From: an uncultured Lachnospiraceae bacterium
Lineage (GTDB): Bacteria > Bacillota > Clostridia > Lachnospirales > Lachnospiraceae
Assembly: GCA_902779305.1 (NCBI GenBank)
Contig: CACZBD010000004.1
Coordinates: 62,001 to 126,000 of the forward strand
DNA length: 64,000 nt
Reading direction: 5' to 3'
The notes beneath the pieces are model-generated. The model was not told the origin of the DNA and ran no database searches. It saw nothing but the letters and a program-made list of their open reading frames with translations. Both the position numbers and the translations under genes were made by a program. Shown here piece by piece: positions 27,218 through 35,939 of this stretch. Within the stretch, counting starts at the first letter, position 1; every line of letters begins with the position of its first letter.

Positions 27218-29473
27218 ATGATCAGATTATCAGACGGCGGTGCGTATCTGCTGAACGGAATGACTTTAACCGATACCTGTGACACGCCGAAAGAAGAAGC
27301 AAAAAAGAACACGATGGCCTACCGTATCCTGCAGGCGCACAATGTCAGCGGCAATACGGAAGAACTGCAGATCAAATTCGACAAACTGACCAGCCATGAC
27401 ATCACATTCGTCGGGATCATTCAGACGGCGCGCGCTTCGGGACTGGAGAAATTCCCGATCCCCTATGTTCTGACCAACTGTCACAACAGTTTATGCGCGG
27501 TCGGCGGCACGATCAACGAAGATGATCACATGTTCGGACTGACCTGTGCGAAAAAGTACGGCGGCATCTATGTGCCTCCGCACCAGGCCGTGATCCATCA
27601 GTTTGCAAGGGAAATGCTTTCCGGCGCCGGCAAGATGATCTTGGGCTCCGATTCCCACACCCGTTACGGGGCGCTCGGCACCATGGCCATGGGAGAAGGC
27701 GGACCCGAATTGGTCAAGCAGCTGTTAAACCGCACCTATGACATCAAAATGCCGGAAGTTGTCGCCGTCTATCTGACGGGAAGTCCCAAAGAGGGCGTCG
27801 GCCCACAGGACGTGGCGCTTGCGATCATCGGCGCGGTCTTTGCAAACGGCTATGTCAAAAACAAAGTCATGGAATTTGTCGGCCCGGGCGTAGCTTCCCT
27901 AAGCGCCGACTTCAGGATCGGGATCGATGTGATGACAACGGAAACGACCTGCTTATCCTCGATCTGGCAGACCGACGAAACGATCCGTGAATACTATGCG
28001 ATCCACGGAAGAGAAGAAGCGTACGAAAAACTCGAGCCGGGAGATGCGGCATATTATGACGGTGTGATCGAGGTGGATCTTGGAAGTATCGATCCGATGA
28101 TCGCCATGCCGTTCCATCCGAGCAACACCTACACGATCGATGAAGTGAACGCGAACCTGAAGGATATCCTTGCGGACGTGGAAAAGCGTGCCCTGGTAAG
28201 CCTGGACGGACAGGTGGATTACTCCCTTCAGGATAAGATCGTTGACGGAAAACTGTATGTGGAACAGGGGATCATCGCAGGCTGCGCAGGCGGCGGATTT
28301 GAAAATATCTGCGCCGCTGCGGATATCTTAAACGGCACAAGCATCGGAGAGGGCGCGTTCACGCTCAGTGTTTACCCGGCCTCCACACCGATCTATATGG
28401 AGCTGATCAAAAACGGCTGTGCCGCAAAACTTCTGGAAACAGGCGCGATCTTAAAAACGGCATTCTGCGGGCCCTGCTTCGGCGCAGGTGATACACCCGC
28501 AAACAATGCGTTCTCGATCAGGCATTCGACCAGAAACTTCCCGAACCGCGAGGGTTCCAAACTGCAGAATAAGCAGATCGCATCGGTTGCACTGATGGAT
28601 GCCAGATCCATTGCCGCAACCGCAAGAAACAAAGGCTTTTTGACCAGCGCCGTCAATACGCTTGAAGCTGTGAAACTGCAGAAATACAAATATTTCTTTG
28701 ATGCATCCATTTATAAGAACCGGGTATTTGACAGTCACGGAAAGGCCGATCCCGAAACGCAGATCCGGTTCGGCCCTAACATCAAGGACTGGCCGGAAAT
28801 GGAAGCGCTTCCCGAAAACCTTGTCTTAAAGGTGGTTTCCGAGATCCACGATCCCGTTACCACAACGGACGAGCTGATTCCTTCGGGCGAGACATCCTCT
28901 TACCGCTCCAATCCGATGGGACTTGCGGAATTCACACTTTCCAGAAAAGATCCCGCTTATGTCGGACTGGCCAAGGAGATCCGCGCGGTCGAAGAAGCCA
29001 GGGTAAGGGGCGAGGAACCCTGCAAGGTAAATCCTTCGATCAAACCGGTCATGGAACAGATCCGGAAGGAATTCCCGGACGCTTCCAGTAAGAACTGCGG
29101 TTTCGGCTCCACGATCTTTGCCGTAAAACCCGGTGACGGGTCCGCAAGGGAACAGGCCGCTTCCTGTCAGAAAGTCCTTGGCGGCTGGGCGAACATCGCC
29201 AATGAGTACGCGACCAAACGTTACAGGTCCAATCTGATCAACTGGGGCATGCTGCCTTTCGTGATCGCAGAAGGCGATCTGCCGTTTACGAACAGACAGT
29301 TCCTGTTCATTCCGCACATCAGAAAGGCCGTAACCGGGAAACTGGATCAGATCCCGGCTTATGCAGTAGGCGATGAGGGGCTTAAGGAGTTCACGCTTCG
29401 TCTCGGTGACCTTACGGATACGGAGCGCGAGATCATCTTAAAGGGCTGTCTGATCAATTATTACAGAGGCTGA
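27218..29473 (+). CDS. Aconitase-family hydratase (YbhJ-like)
   Basis: This 751-residue protein belongs to the aconitase superfamily. It has a substrate-binding [20 protein letters not shown] segment like that of aconitase, and candidate [4Fe-4S] ligands in GCAGGG and [10 protein letters not shown], followed by [17 protein letters not shown], the counterpart of the aconitase arginine-rich active-site loop. A C-terminal swivel-like domain follows. It most resembles the proteins annotated only as hydratase (E. coli YbhJ type), so the substrate is unknown. It is 19 bases after glgP. Confidence 0.85.
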   Translation: MIRLSDGGAYLLNGMTLTDTCDTPKEEAKKNTMAYRILQAHNVSGNTEELQIKFDKLTSHDITFVGIIQTARASGLEKFPIPYVLTNCHNSLCAVGGTINEDDHMFGLTCAKKYGGIYVPPHQAVIHQFAREMLSGAGKMILGSDSHTRYGALGTMAMGEGGPELVKQLLNRTYDIKMPEVVAVYLTGSPKEGVGPQDVALAIIGAVFANGYVKNKVMEFVGPGVASLSADFRIGIDVMTTETTCLSSIWQTDETIREYYAIHGREEAYEKLEPGDAAYYDGVIEVDLGSIDPMIAMPFHPSNTYTIDEVNANLKDILADVEKRALVSLDGQVDYSLQDKIVDGKLYVEQGIIAGCAGGGFENICAAADILNGTSIGEGAFTLSVYPASTPIYMELIKNGCAAKLLETGAILKTAFCGPCFGAGDTPANNAFSIRHSTRNFPNREGSKLQNKQIASVALMDARSIAATARNKGFLTSAVNTLEAVKLQKYKYFFDASIYKNRVFDSHGKADPETQIRFGPNIKDWPEMEALPENLVLKVVSEIHDPVTTTDELIPSGETSSYRSNPMGLAEFTLSRKDPAYVGLAKEIRAVEEARVRGEEPCKVNPSIKPVMEQIRKEFPDASSKNCGFGSTIFAVKPGDGSAREQAASCQKVLGGWANIANEYATKRYRSNLINWGMLPFVIAEGDLPFTNRQFLFIPHIRKAVTGKLDQIPAYAVGDEGLKEFTLRLGDLTDTEREIILKGCLINYYRG

Positions 29474-29476
29474 TAT

Positions 29477-29503
29477 TAACTTTTTCATAACCGGGTCCGA
29501 TAT
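29477..29503 (+). promoter_or_regulatory. Sigma-28 (SigD/FliA)-like promoter candidate
   Basis: TAAC at 29477-29480, 15 bases, then TCCGATAT at 29496-29503. This differs by two bases from the flagellar sigma-28 consensus as I recall it (TAAA-N15-GCCGATAT). It lies four bases after the hydratase stop and just upstream of a structured leader. Confidence 0.5.
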
Positions 29504-29513
29504 ATTCTTTACA

Positions 29514-29635
29514 GGAGCAGATTGGCCGTTTGCTCCGTATGCATCCCCTGCAGAGAATGCATACAAAACAGAATGACCACGGAGGGAACATGGGCAAAAG
29601 GGATTTTGCCGGTGAACTCTCCGTTTTTTATTTTT
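29514..29635 (+). ncRNA. Structured leader or small RNA with terminator-like 3' end
   Basis: Three hairpins follow one another: GGAGCA (29514-29519) with TGCTCC (29531-29536); a perfect 8-bp stem GTATGCAT (29537-29544) with ATGCATAC (29557-29564); and a bipartite stem with ACGGAG (29579-29584) and CTCCGT (29619-29624) outside, GGCAAAA (29593-29599) and TTTTGCC (29604-29610) inside, followed by TTTTTTATTTTT. The last is a good terminator. It stands between the sigma-28-like promoter and the coding start at 29674, so it is either an attenuated leader or a small RNA of about 125 bases. No known riboswitch class fits. Confidence 0.5.
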
Positions 29636-29673
29636 CATGGAAGAGAAATAAAACAGCGGTCGGAAGGAGAGTA

Positions 29674-30591
29674 TTGATCATATCAAACAGTAGTATAGGA
29701 ATGGATTCTGCCAGAACATATACTTCTGTTCGCACGGATGTGAAGCAATTTAAGTCCGTTTTGATCGAAAAAACAAACCCGGTCAGCAAACTGGAGGCTG
29801 ACGCATTGTCACGGATCAAGTCGCAGTGCATCAATTACCTGCTGCGCTGGCTGTTCGGACTCGACAACGAGGAATTGAACCGGTATATTGTCGAAAAGAA
29901 CGGCGGCGGCATGAGTCAGAATTATATGAGAGTCACTTACACGGAGGAATGCTCCTTCAGTGAATCCGAGCAGACTGACTTTTGCGCGCAGGGAAAGGTC
30001 GTATGCGCAGGCGGCAGGGAGATCGATTTTTCCATGGAAATCTCCATGAGCCGCAGCTTTGAGAGCGCATATTCCTTATCTTATGAGAAGGTGCAGGCGA
30101 TCGATCCGCTGGTGATCAACCTGGATTGTAATGTGGCGGACGTGTCCGATCAAAAGTTTTATTTTGACCTGGATGCGGACGGTGCAGAAGACGAGATCTC
30201 TATGCTTGGCCAAAGGAGCGGGTTTCTCGCTCTTGACAGAAACGAAGACGGCCGGATCGGCGATGGTTCGGAGCTGTTCGGGACAAAGAGCGGCAACGGT
30301 TTTGAGGACCTTCGCGCTTATGACCTTGACGGGAACGGCTGGATCGATGAGGCGGATGAGATCTTTGACAAGCTGAAGATCTACGGGTTCGACACCGACG
30401 GAAATGCAGTGCTTTATACGCTGAAAGAAAAGGGGATCGGCGCCATCGCGCTGATGAACGTGGGGACGCAGTTTTCCCTAAACCGCGAGGCGGCCAATGA
30501 AACAAATGCCTATATCCGCAGTACGGGAATCTTTCTCTATGAAAACGGCGGGATCGGCAGCATCCAGCAGGCGGATCTGGTCAGAGCCTGA
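29674..30591 (+). CDS. Protein with calcium-binding (EF-hand-like) DxDxDG loops
   Basis: This protein of about 305 residues has no signal peptide. Its C-terminal half holds several Asp-rich loops: FDLDADGAEDEI, LDRNEDGRIGDGSELFG, YDLDGNGWIDEADEIF and FDTDGNA, typical of calcium-binding or dockerin-like turns. The N-terminal half has no recognised domain. Start choice: TTG at 29674 follows GGAAGGAG by four bases and gives LIISNSSIGMDSARTYTS. A longer reading frame from ATG 29590 would begin inside a terminator hairpin. The sigma-28-like promoter upstream hints at membership of the motility regulon. Function unknown. Confidence 0.7.
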   Translation: MIISNSSIGMDSARTYTSVRTDVKQFKSVLIEKTNPVSKLEADALSRIKSQCINYLLRWLFGLDNEELNRYIVEKNGGGMSQNYMRVTYTEECSFSESEQTDFCAQGKVVCAGGREIDFSMEISMSRSFESAYSLSYEKVQAIDPLVINLDCNVADVSDQKFYFDLDADGAEDEISMLGQRSGFLALDRNEDGRIGDGSELFGTKSGNGFEDLRAYDLDGNGWIDEADEIFDKLKIYGFDTDGNAVLYTLKEKGIGAIALMNVGTQFSLNREAANETNAYIRSTGIFLYENGGIGSIQQADLVRA

Positions 30592-30617
30592 AGGAATGTA
30601 AAAAAAGATCAAACGGC

Positions 30618-30650
30618 AGAAGAAGACTGGGCGGGGCTCAGTCTTCTTCT
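30618..30650. terminator. Bidirectional terminator hairpin
   Basis: A perfect 12-bp stem, AGAAGAAGACTG at 30618-30629 and CAGTCTTCTTCT at 30639-30650, has a 9-base loop and lies between convergent genes. It overlaps the last codons of the leftward gene. A T-rich run follows on the minus strand some 13 bases on. Confidence 0.75.
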
Positions 30651-30904
30651 ATGATCTTGATCTCCAGATAGTCAAAATCAATGGAATCGATAAAGCTGTC
30701 CTGATAAAAACGCGCGCAGGAAGTGCGCTTGAAATCGCCGATCACCGAGTCGAGCCAGATCGGTTTGCTTAAGTCAAACGCATAGCAGATCTGCTCGAGC
30801 GCATCAAAGACTTTATGTGTGCGGGTATCGTCGGAATCATTGGTAATGACGATATCCCGGATCATGTGATTGTCGCGAAAAGTTCTTCCCCACAGACGAA
30901 ACAT
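30638..30904 (-). CDS. Small conserved protein of unknown function
   Basis: This 88-residue protein begins MFRLWGRTFRDNHMIRDIVI and has the motif SDDTRTHKVFDALEQICYAFDL, then KPIWLDSVIGDFKRT and an acidic end. I recall close relatives of this length in Lachnospiraceae, without assigned function. The start is set to ATG at 30904 because GAGG is spaced correctly there; an adjacent ATG at 30907 is possible, while the in-frame extension upstream of these has no support. There is no signal peptide. It is divergent from the alarmone synthetase gene. Confidence 0.75.
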   Translation of the reverse strand: MFRLWGRTFRDNHMIRDIVITNDSDDTRTHKVFDALEQICYAFDLSKPIWLDSVIGDFKRTSCARFYQDSFIDSIDFDYLEIKIIEED

Positions 30905-31093
30905 CATACACCTCGGAGTTTGATCAAAGACAGTATAGCATAAGTGACATTTTTTTGATATTTTTCTATTAACTTTTTGTGAAATTGAACAAAAAAGGGT
31001 CAGGATATGGTAAAATGATAACGATGAAAAAAGTTCCATGGCACGCAGCGCTTTTTTCACGCTGACATATTTCCAAACCCAAGGAGAACCGCA

Positions 31094-31735
31094 TTGGAAT
31101 TCAAAGAAAACGGGAAAGCAGAGGTCGATAACTGGCAGACCACGATGCTTTTATATAATTCCGCACTCAAGGAAGTCGGAACGAAGCTTGAGATTTTAAA
31201 TGATGAGTTTCAGCACATTCATCAGTACAACCCGATCGAACACATCAAGTCCCGCATCAAATCCCCGGAGAGTATCGTCCGGAAACTGAAAAACAAGGGA
31301 CTCGAATCCACGATCGACAACATGGTGCAGTATGTGAACGATATCGCCGGGATCCGCGTGATCTGTTCTTTTACTTCGGATATCTACCGGATCGCGGAAA
31401 TGCTGTCGAACCAGAGTGACCTGAAGGTCTTAAGTGTCAAAGACTACATCGAGAACCCGAAAGAAAGCGGCTATAAGAGTTATCACATGATCATCAGCGT
31501 GCCGATCTATCTTTCGGACAGTGTGGTGGATACAAAAGTCGAAGTGCAGATCCGCACGGTTGCGATGGATTTCTGGGCCAGCCTCGAGCACAAGATGAAT
31601 TACAAGTTCGAAAAAAACGCGCCGGAACATATCAAAAAGCAGCTGTATGAATGCGCGCAGATGGTTTCCGTGCTGGACGACATGATGCTCTCGCTGAACG
31701 AAGAGATCCAGGAAGCGCAGTCGGAAGAAGAATAA
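31094..31735 (+). CDS. Small alarmone synthetase (RelA/SpoT nucleotidyltransferase domain, YjbM/RelQ-like)
   Basis: This 213-residue protein contains only the (p)ppGpp synthetase domain. Core motifs are RIKSPESIVRKLKNKG, DIAGIRVICSF, GYKSYHMIISVP and EVQIRTVAMDFWASLEHKMNYK. It lacks the hydrolase, TGS and ACT domains of long RelA/SpoT, so it is a small alarmone synthetase that transfers pyrophosphate from ATP to GDP/GTP. The start is TTG at 31094, seven bases after AAGGAG. It is probably monocistronic; a hairpin at 31903-31929 lies downstream. Confidence 0.9.
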   Translation: MEFKENGKAEVDNWQTTMLLYNSALKEVGTKLEILNDEFQHIHQYNPIEHIKSRIKSPESIVRKLKNKGLESTIDNMVQYVNDIAGIRVICSFTSDIYRIAEMLSNQSDLKVLSVKDYIENPKESGYKSYHMIISVPIYLSDSVVDTKVEVQIRTVAMDFWASLEHKMNYKFEKNAPEHIKKQLYECAQMVSVLDDMMLSLNEEIQEAQSEEE

Positions 31736-31805
31736 ACCGCTCATTGTGCATTTTGCACATGGAACCGGCGAAATCCGATATTGTTTTGTGCAGATTAACC
31801 ATTCC

Positions 31806-31935
31806 TTTACATTTTGTTCACAATCTGTTCATAATCGGTTGCTAGGATAGACTTTGCAAGGAACAAGTGAAACTGACGTTAGGATGATTTTTTCATAATA
31901 TTGCCCGAGTGACTCTCATCCACTCGGGCACTCCT
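31806..31935 (+). ncRNA. Candidate small RNA / conserved intergenic element, copy A
   Basis: This intergenic stretch shares spaced blocks with 59116-59245. Counting from TTTAC, TCTG-T/G-TCAT occurs at +18, a -10-like hexamer (TAGGAT here) at +37, and TTTCATAATA at +85 or +86. A hairpin follows (GCCCGAGTG at 31903-31911 with CACTCGGGC at 31921-31929) and then CTCCTC. Sequence between the blocks is not conserved. It might encode a short transcript of about 80 bases ending at the hairpin, or simply be the terminator region of the preceding gene. Confidence 0.35.
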
Positions 31936-31955
31936 CATTTTATGGACAATTTTTC

Positions 31956-31984
31956 TTGTCAGTATCCGCGAAACCATGTAGAAT
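31956..31984 (+). promoter_or_regulatory. Promoter of the phosphoribosyltransferase-MCP pair
   Basis: TTGTCA at 31956-31961 and TAGAAT at 31979-31984 are separated by 17 bases. The leader to the start at 32015 is about 25 bases and carries a G-rich ribosome binding site. Confidence 0.75.
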
Positions 31985-32014
31985 AAGAATATCTAAAAAA
32001 CATCGGGGGGTGTA

Positions 32015-32656
32015 ATGATGCAGGATTACAAAAAAATCGATTATTCCAAGAATAAAGATGTGGTGCTCCGATATATTCCGGGGCATTTTGTGACTCCGAA
32101 TTCCCACGTCAATTATTACATGGACTTAACGGACATGAAGTCCAGACAAAGAGAAGCAAGGGCAACCGGTGAGGAACTGGCGGAGATGTACTTAAGCTCC
32201 GATGTGATCGACACGATCCTTTGCTTAAACAGCATGGAGGTTGTCGGCGCATATCTTGCCAACAAGCTGACCAAGGCCGGGATCATTTCGGCAAATTCCC
32301 ATAAGACCATGTATGTGACCAGCCCGGAATACAATTCCAGCGGACAGATCATGTTTCGTGACAACAATCAGCACATGATCCGCGGCAAACGGGTGCTGAT
32401 CTTAATCGATACCGCGACAACGGGTGCAACGCTGCAGAGCGCGATCCGCTCGGTTGGATTCTATAACGGAAGCATTGTCGGTATTTCCGCGATCTTTTCC
32501 GTTGCGACCCAGGTGAACAATATTCCCATCCGTTCCCTTTATTCTACAAGAGACCTGCCGGATTATGCCGGCTATAGTTTTGACAACTGTCCGTTATGCA
32601 AAGCCAAAGTACCGCTTGATGCGATCTGTAACGGATTCGGTTATTCACTGCTGTAA
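32015..32656 (+). CDS. Phosphoribosyltransferase family protein (orotate PRTase-like)
   Basis: This 213-residue protein has the type I PRTase PRPP-binding loop VLILIDTATTGATLQSAIRSV and an upstream substrate hood. The C-terminus has NCPLCKAKVPLDAI, a CxxC that may bind metal. It resembles orotate phosphoribosyltransferase in layout, but no pyrimidine genes are near, so the base it uses is unknown. ATG at 32018 is equally possible given the GGGGGG ribosome binding site. It is followed by the chemotaxis receptor after 39 bases. Confidence 0.8.
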   Translation: MMQDYKKIDYSKNKDVVLRYIPGHFVTPNSHVNYYMDLTDMKSRQREARATGEELAEMYLSSDVIDTILCLNSMEVVGAYLANKLTKAGIISANSHKTMYVTSPEYNSSGQIMFRDNNQHMIRGKRVLILIDTATTGATLQSAIRSVGFYNGSIVGISAIFSVATQVNNIPIRSLYSTRDLPDYAGYSFDNCPLCKAKVPLDAICNGFGYSLL

Positions 32657-32695
32657 CAGTCCTGCTGTACAGCCATCGAAAGGAGACTGTCACGT

Positions 32696-34180
32696 ATGGA
32701 AACAAAGAAACTGAGTAATGATGCCCGCGTCAACAAGACCGCCATGAGTCTGTTTACGGCGCTGACCCTGATCATTGCGCTGGCCTATGTGATCCAGCTG
32801 GTCAAAGGCGAAGCGGGTCCGGAGAAATTTATTCCGGTTGAGATCTTTGACCTTGGGCCGATGATCCTGGGATGGATCCTCTACAAAACAAATCCCGAAA
32901 CAAAACTGATCCGCCATGTGATCGCGATCGGGTACGGTCTGTTTTATGCGATCGTCTGCTTTATCACGACAAATACGATTCTCGTATTTGTTTATGCGAT
33001 CCCGACGGTGATTTTGACCGCGCTTTACAATGATTTCCGGCTTTCGGTATCGGCTGGGATCGGCGTATCCCTGATCGCTGCGATCCACGCGGTACGGTTT
33101 GCTTCCCTTAAGAACTGGGAAGGCGGCGCAGTTGCGGATCTGGAGATCGAAGTCCTGATCATGATCGTAGCATCCATCTTCTCCATTGTGGTCAATAAAG
33201 TGATCTCCGAGATCAATGCCGAACGTGTGAAAACGATCAATGAGACCGGTGAGAAGAACGAGAAGATGTTAGGATCGATCGTTGACATCTCCGGGAAACT
33301 GATCGACGATGTTTCGAAAGTATCCGAGATGATGACCACATTATCCGCATCCAGCGAGGAAACGCTTTCCTCCATGCAGGAAGTGCAGTCCGGAACAACG
33401 GATTCCGCGGAATCCGTACAGAACCAGCTGATCAAGACCGAAGAGATCCAGGCGCAGATCGAGAAGGTGACCGAAACATCCGAGAATATCGGCAACAATA
33501 CCTCGGACGCCGTGGAAGCCATTCGTGAGGGTCGTGACAATATCGGAAAACTGATCGAACAGTCCAGGATCTCCGAAGAAGCCGGGAATGGCGCGATCCA
33601 GGAAGTAGAAGGTCTGAAAGCCTCCACGGAACAGATGGAGACGATCGTATCGCTGATCCAGAATGTGGCATCCCAGACAAGCCTGCTTGCATTAAATGCC
33701 AGCATCGAAGCGGCAAGAGCCGGAGAAGCCGGCCGCGGATTTGCGGTTGTGGCGACAGAGATTTCCAACCTGGCCGGGCAGACACAGAAGGCAACGGGAG
33801 ATATCAATGACCTGATCGCGGGTATTTCCAAAGAGATCGGGGAAGTGGTCAGCGCGATCCATTCTCTGGTGGAAAGCAATAAGATCCAGAATGAATCGGC
33901 AAATGTCACTTCCGAGAGCTTTGATAAGATCGTGGAAAGCGCGAGACGGATCAGAACAGGTTCCGATGAACTCAAAGATGTTGTCAGCAAGCTGGCCGGT
34001 GCAAATAAAGAGATCGTGGAGAGTATTCAGACGATCTCCGCGATCACCGAAGAGGTTTCCGCACATTCCACAACAACGTGTTCCGCAACCGAGATGAACC
34101 AGCGTACCGTGGAACAGGTACAGGAAGTCGTGGACGATATGATCCGTGCAGCGGAAGAATTAAAGGGTCTGGAGCAGTAA
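32696..34180 (+). CDS. Methyl-accepting chemotaxis protein
   Basis: This 494-residue receptor has an N-terminal membrane region of about five to six hydrophobic segments (residues 15-175) with no sizeable extracellular domain, then a long coiled-coil signalling domain. The conserved hairpin tip (SQTSLLALNASIEAARAGEAG, shown with gaps in any one copy) is followed by RGFAVVATEISNLA. It probably senses through its membrane part or a partner and passes signals to CheA/CheW, which are not in this window. It ends four bases before the convergent gene at 34185, with no terminator. Confidence 0.93.
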   Translation: METKKLSNDARVNKTAMSLFTALTLIIALAYVIQLVKGEAGPEKFIPVEIFDLGPMILGWILYKTNPETKLIRHVIAIGYGLFYAIVCFITTNTILVFVYAIPTVILTALYNDFRLSVSAGIGVSLIAAIHAVRFASLKNWEGGAVADLEIEVLIMIVASIFSIVVNKVISEINAERVKTINETGEKNEKMLGSIVDISGKLIDDVSKVSEMMTTLSASSEETLSSMQEVQSGTTDSAESVQNQLIKTEEIQAQIEKVTETSENIGNNTSDAVEAIREGRDNIGKLIEQSRISEEAGNGAIQEVEGLKASTEQMETIVSLIQNVASQTSLLALNASIEAARAGEAGRGFAVVATEISNLAGQTQKATGDINDLIAGISKEIGEVVSAIHSLVESNKIQNESANVTSESFDKIVESARRIRTGSDELKDVVSKLAGANKEIVESIQTISAITEEVSAHSTTTCSATEMNQRTVEQVQEVVDDMIRAAEELKGLEQ

Positions 34181-34184
34181 GAGA

Positions 34185-34901
34185 TTACCTTAAGATCACG
34201 GATTTGGGACTGAAAAAATACATGGCGGACAGCAGGGCTCCCGGCGTATGCCAGGATTTCACCAGATCGTCATAGTCGATCGAAGCGATCCTGCCCCATG
34301 TGGAGATGAGCAGTTTTACTTTTGAGGAAGTCTCATCGATCCCTGTGATCGTGACAAAATGGTTGTGCATTTTTTGCGCACCCTGCGGATTGGATCTGAT
34401 ATTCAGAAAATCGGAATACAGTGTCAGAGGAGTACGATTACGGGCTGTCAGTAAAGTGACAGCCCCGTTTTCTTTTAAGCCCCTCCTGATAAAGCGCAGA
34501 CCGCTCCTGTAGGAACACAGAAAGGTCATCCTGAAACGGGATCTTAAGGACAGGCCTCTTTTTTTGGCAAACCGCAGCATGCCGAGGATGAATCCGAGAG
34601 AACTCTGGCCAAAGCTTGGCGGAATGCGCCTGCAGATGCGTACGTCTTTGTTCATGTCATAGATCCTGCGCAGGATCGGGATCTCAAAAGCGCCCATGGT
34701 ACGGTACATTTCATTCATATAGCGCACATAGGTTGCTTTGTCGATGGGAAACCGGTGCGTCAGCATCAGATAGGAATTGAGCGCGGCAATATGCCCGCAG
34801 CCGCTGTGCGCCTGTGTGTTTCTGGGAAACCATGCCTGATTGCCGCCGTAATATTCTTTGTGATTGTCGGGATCCTTGATCAGAAAATCATTCTTATTCA
34901 T
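34185..34901 (-). CDS. Putative papain-fold (C39-like) protein coupled to the hydrogenase-sensor operon
   Basis: This protein of 238 residues has two spaced signatures of papain-fold or C39-like cysteine peptidases: Cys in HSGCGHIAALN near the N-terminus and His in NHFVTITGI near the C-terminus. The family match is uncertain and it may be a non-catalytic relative. The start is set to ATG 34901 (MNKNDFLIKD) because it overlaps the PHP gene stop in ATGAATAA, giving translational coupling; a longer frame begins at 34949 inside the PHP gene. It is the last gene of the leftward operon. Substrate and link to hydrogenase are unknown. Confidence 0.6.
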   Translation of the reverse strand: MNKNDFLIKDPDNHKEYYGGNQAWFPRNTQAHSGCGHIAALNSYLMLTHRFPIDKATYVRYMNEMYRTMGAFEIPILRRIYDMNKDVRICRRIPPSFGQSSLGFILGMLRFAKKRGLSLRSRFRMTFLCSYRSGLRFIRRGLKENGAVTLLTARNRTPLTLYSDFLNIRSNPQGAQKMHNHFVTITGIDETSSKVKLLISTWGRIASIDYDDLVKSWHTPGALLSAMYFFSPKSVILR

Positions 34902-35613
34902 ATTTCCGTAAAGCCGAAAAAAGTCCTTTTCGTGATTTTTCTTCCGCATGGATAAAATTGCGGGGCTCGTTCATGGCATCCAGGCGGTGGGCATCACTGC
35001 TGGATAAGATATGACACTTCTCCAGATACGGATGCAGGGCTTTCAGCTCGTCATATCTTTCCGGGTGCCTTAACTCCGCAATGCGGAATTTGGAATTTTC
35101 CGGGATCATGCCCAGATTCGACAACAGGCTCGTGGAACTTTTGTCGAGATGCGCCGGCACCATGATGCCGTGATACTCTTTCAGAAGATCATAGGTTTCA
35201 TCAAACGAGATGGAGGTGGCGGAGATCAGCAGGGTGTCAAAGGTCCCTGCGGGTTCGTCATTTTCCCCGATCAGGATCTGGTTGCCGAAGTATTGCGGAT
35301 TGTTGGGAATGGGCAGGATCCGCTCTTCCACATACTTATCAAAAGCAAGCGCATCGTCCAGTTCTTCAAAATAACAGAGTACATGCACTTCTTCTGCCGT
35401 GGTCAGTTCCATGCCGGGGATCGCGATGAGGCCGAACTGTTCGGCCAGATCCAGAAAGACAGGGCAGTTCTTGGCGGTATTGTGGTCCGTCAGCGCAACC
35501 GCATCCAGCCCCAGAAGCGATGCCATGCCGGCGATATTGCCCGGCGTCATGTCATCATCGCCGCAGGGGGACAGACAGGAATGGAGATGCATGTCATAGG
35601 AGATCGGGATCAT
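34894..35613 (-). CDS. PHP-domain metal-dependent phosphoesterase
   Basis: This 239-residue protein has the PHP metal-binding motifs in order: DMHLHSCLSPCGDDD, ALTDHNTA, GMELTT, PAHLDKS and SSDAHRLD. These form a trinuclear metal site in relatives that hydrolyse phosphoesters such as nucleoside phosphates or the ends of RNA. It overlaps the preceding DRTGG-like gene by four bases (ATGA), so it is translationally coupled. PHP genes recur beside [FeFe] hydrogenase-like and DRTGG genes in Clostridia as I recall. The physiological substrate is unknown. Confidence 0.85.
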   Translation of the reverse strand: MIPISYDMHLHSCLSPCGDDDMTPGNIAGMASLLGLDAVALTDHNTAKNCPVFLDLAEQFGLIAIPGMELTTAEEVHVLCYFEELDDALAFDKYVEERILPIPNNPQYFGNQILIGENDEPAGTFDTLLISATSISFDETYDLLKEYHGIMVPAHLDKSSTSLLSNLGMIPENSKFRIAELRHPERYDELKALHPYLEKCHILSSSDAHRLDAMNEPRNFIHAEEKSRKGLFSALRKYE

Positions 35614-35939
35614 AATAATTCGTGCGCTTTCAGGGCGGCTTCAAAAACAGGAAGTTCTGTTTTGAATACGGTGATGTTCTGCTCCGCTGCCTTGGCAAGG
35701 AAGACGTCATCAAGGGCGACGCCGCAGGCTAAAACGACGCAGCCGCATTCCGCAAGAGAAGCAACCGCAAGCGTGTTGACATTGTTCATAACGGTCACCC
35801 AGACACATCCCTGCGGGGCGTGGCCCATTGCGATGCTTAAGAGATCGCAGCAGTAGCAGCCGGTCAGCTCAACGTCATGGTTGTTGCCGTCATTTACCAG
35901 AGTAAATGTGTTCGTGTCAATGAAATCTTTGATGGTCAT
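35610..35939 (-). CDS. DRTGG-like small protein (copy 2 of operon)
   Basis: This 109-residue protein is similar in size and fold pattern to the DRTGG-domain protein at 37709, with an alternating beta/alpha layout (TGCYCCDLLSIAMGHAPQGCVWVTVM, shown in part, and CGCVVLACGVALDD). It is unusually cysteine-rich for its size. Its start overlaps the hydrogenase-like gene stop by four bases and its stop overlaps the PHP start by four, so it lies inside a tightly coupled operon. DRTGG domains are known as accessory folds in CBS/HPr-kinase-like proteins; ligand unknown. Confidence 0.65.
   Translation of the reverse strand: MTIKDFIDTNTFTLVNDGNNHDVELTGCYCCDLLSIAMGHAPQGCVWVTVMNNVNTLAVASLAECGCVVLACGVALDDVFLAKAAEQNITVFKTELPVFEAALKAHELL

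Noticed and set aside
31773..31781. Sigma-28-like -10 box (TCCGATATT) after the alarmone synthetase gene
   Set aside because: The position 15 bases upstream reads GCAC, not a TAAA-like -35, so the match is only half a promoter. A similar GCGATAAT at 59121 also lacks the -35.
33025..33990. Antisense reading frame (321 codons) opposite the chemotaxis receptor
   Set aside because: Low-complexity Ser/Ile translation typical of the reverse strand of a coiled-coil gene; no start signal or domain.
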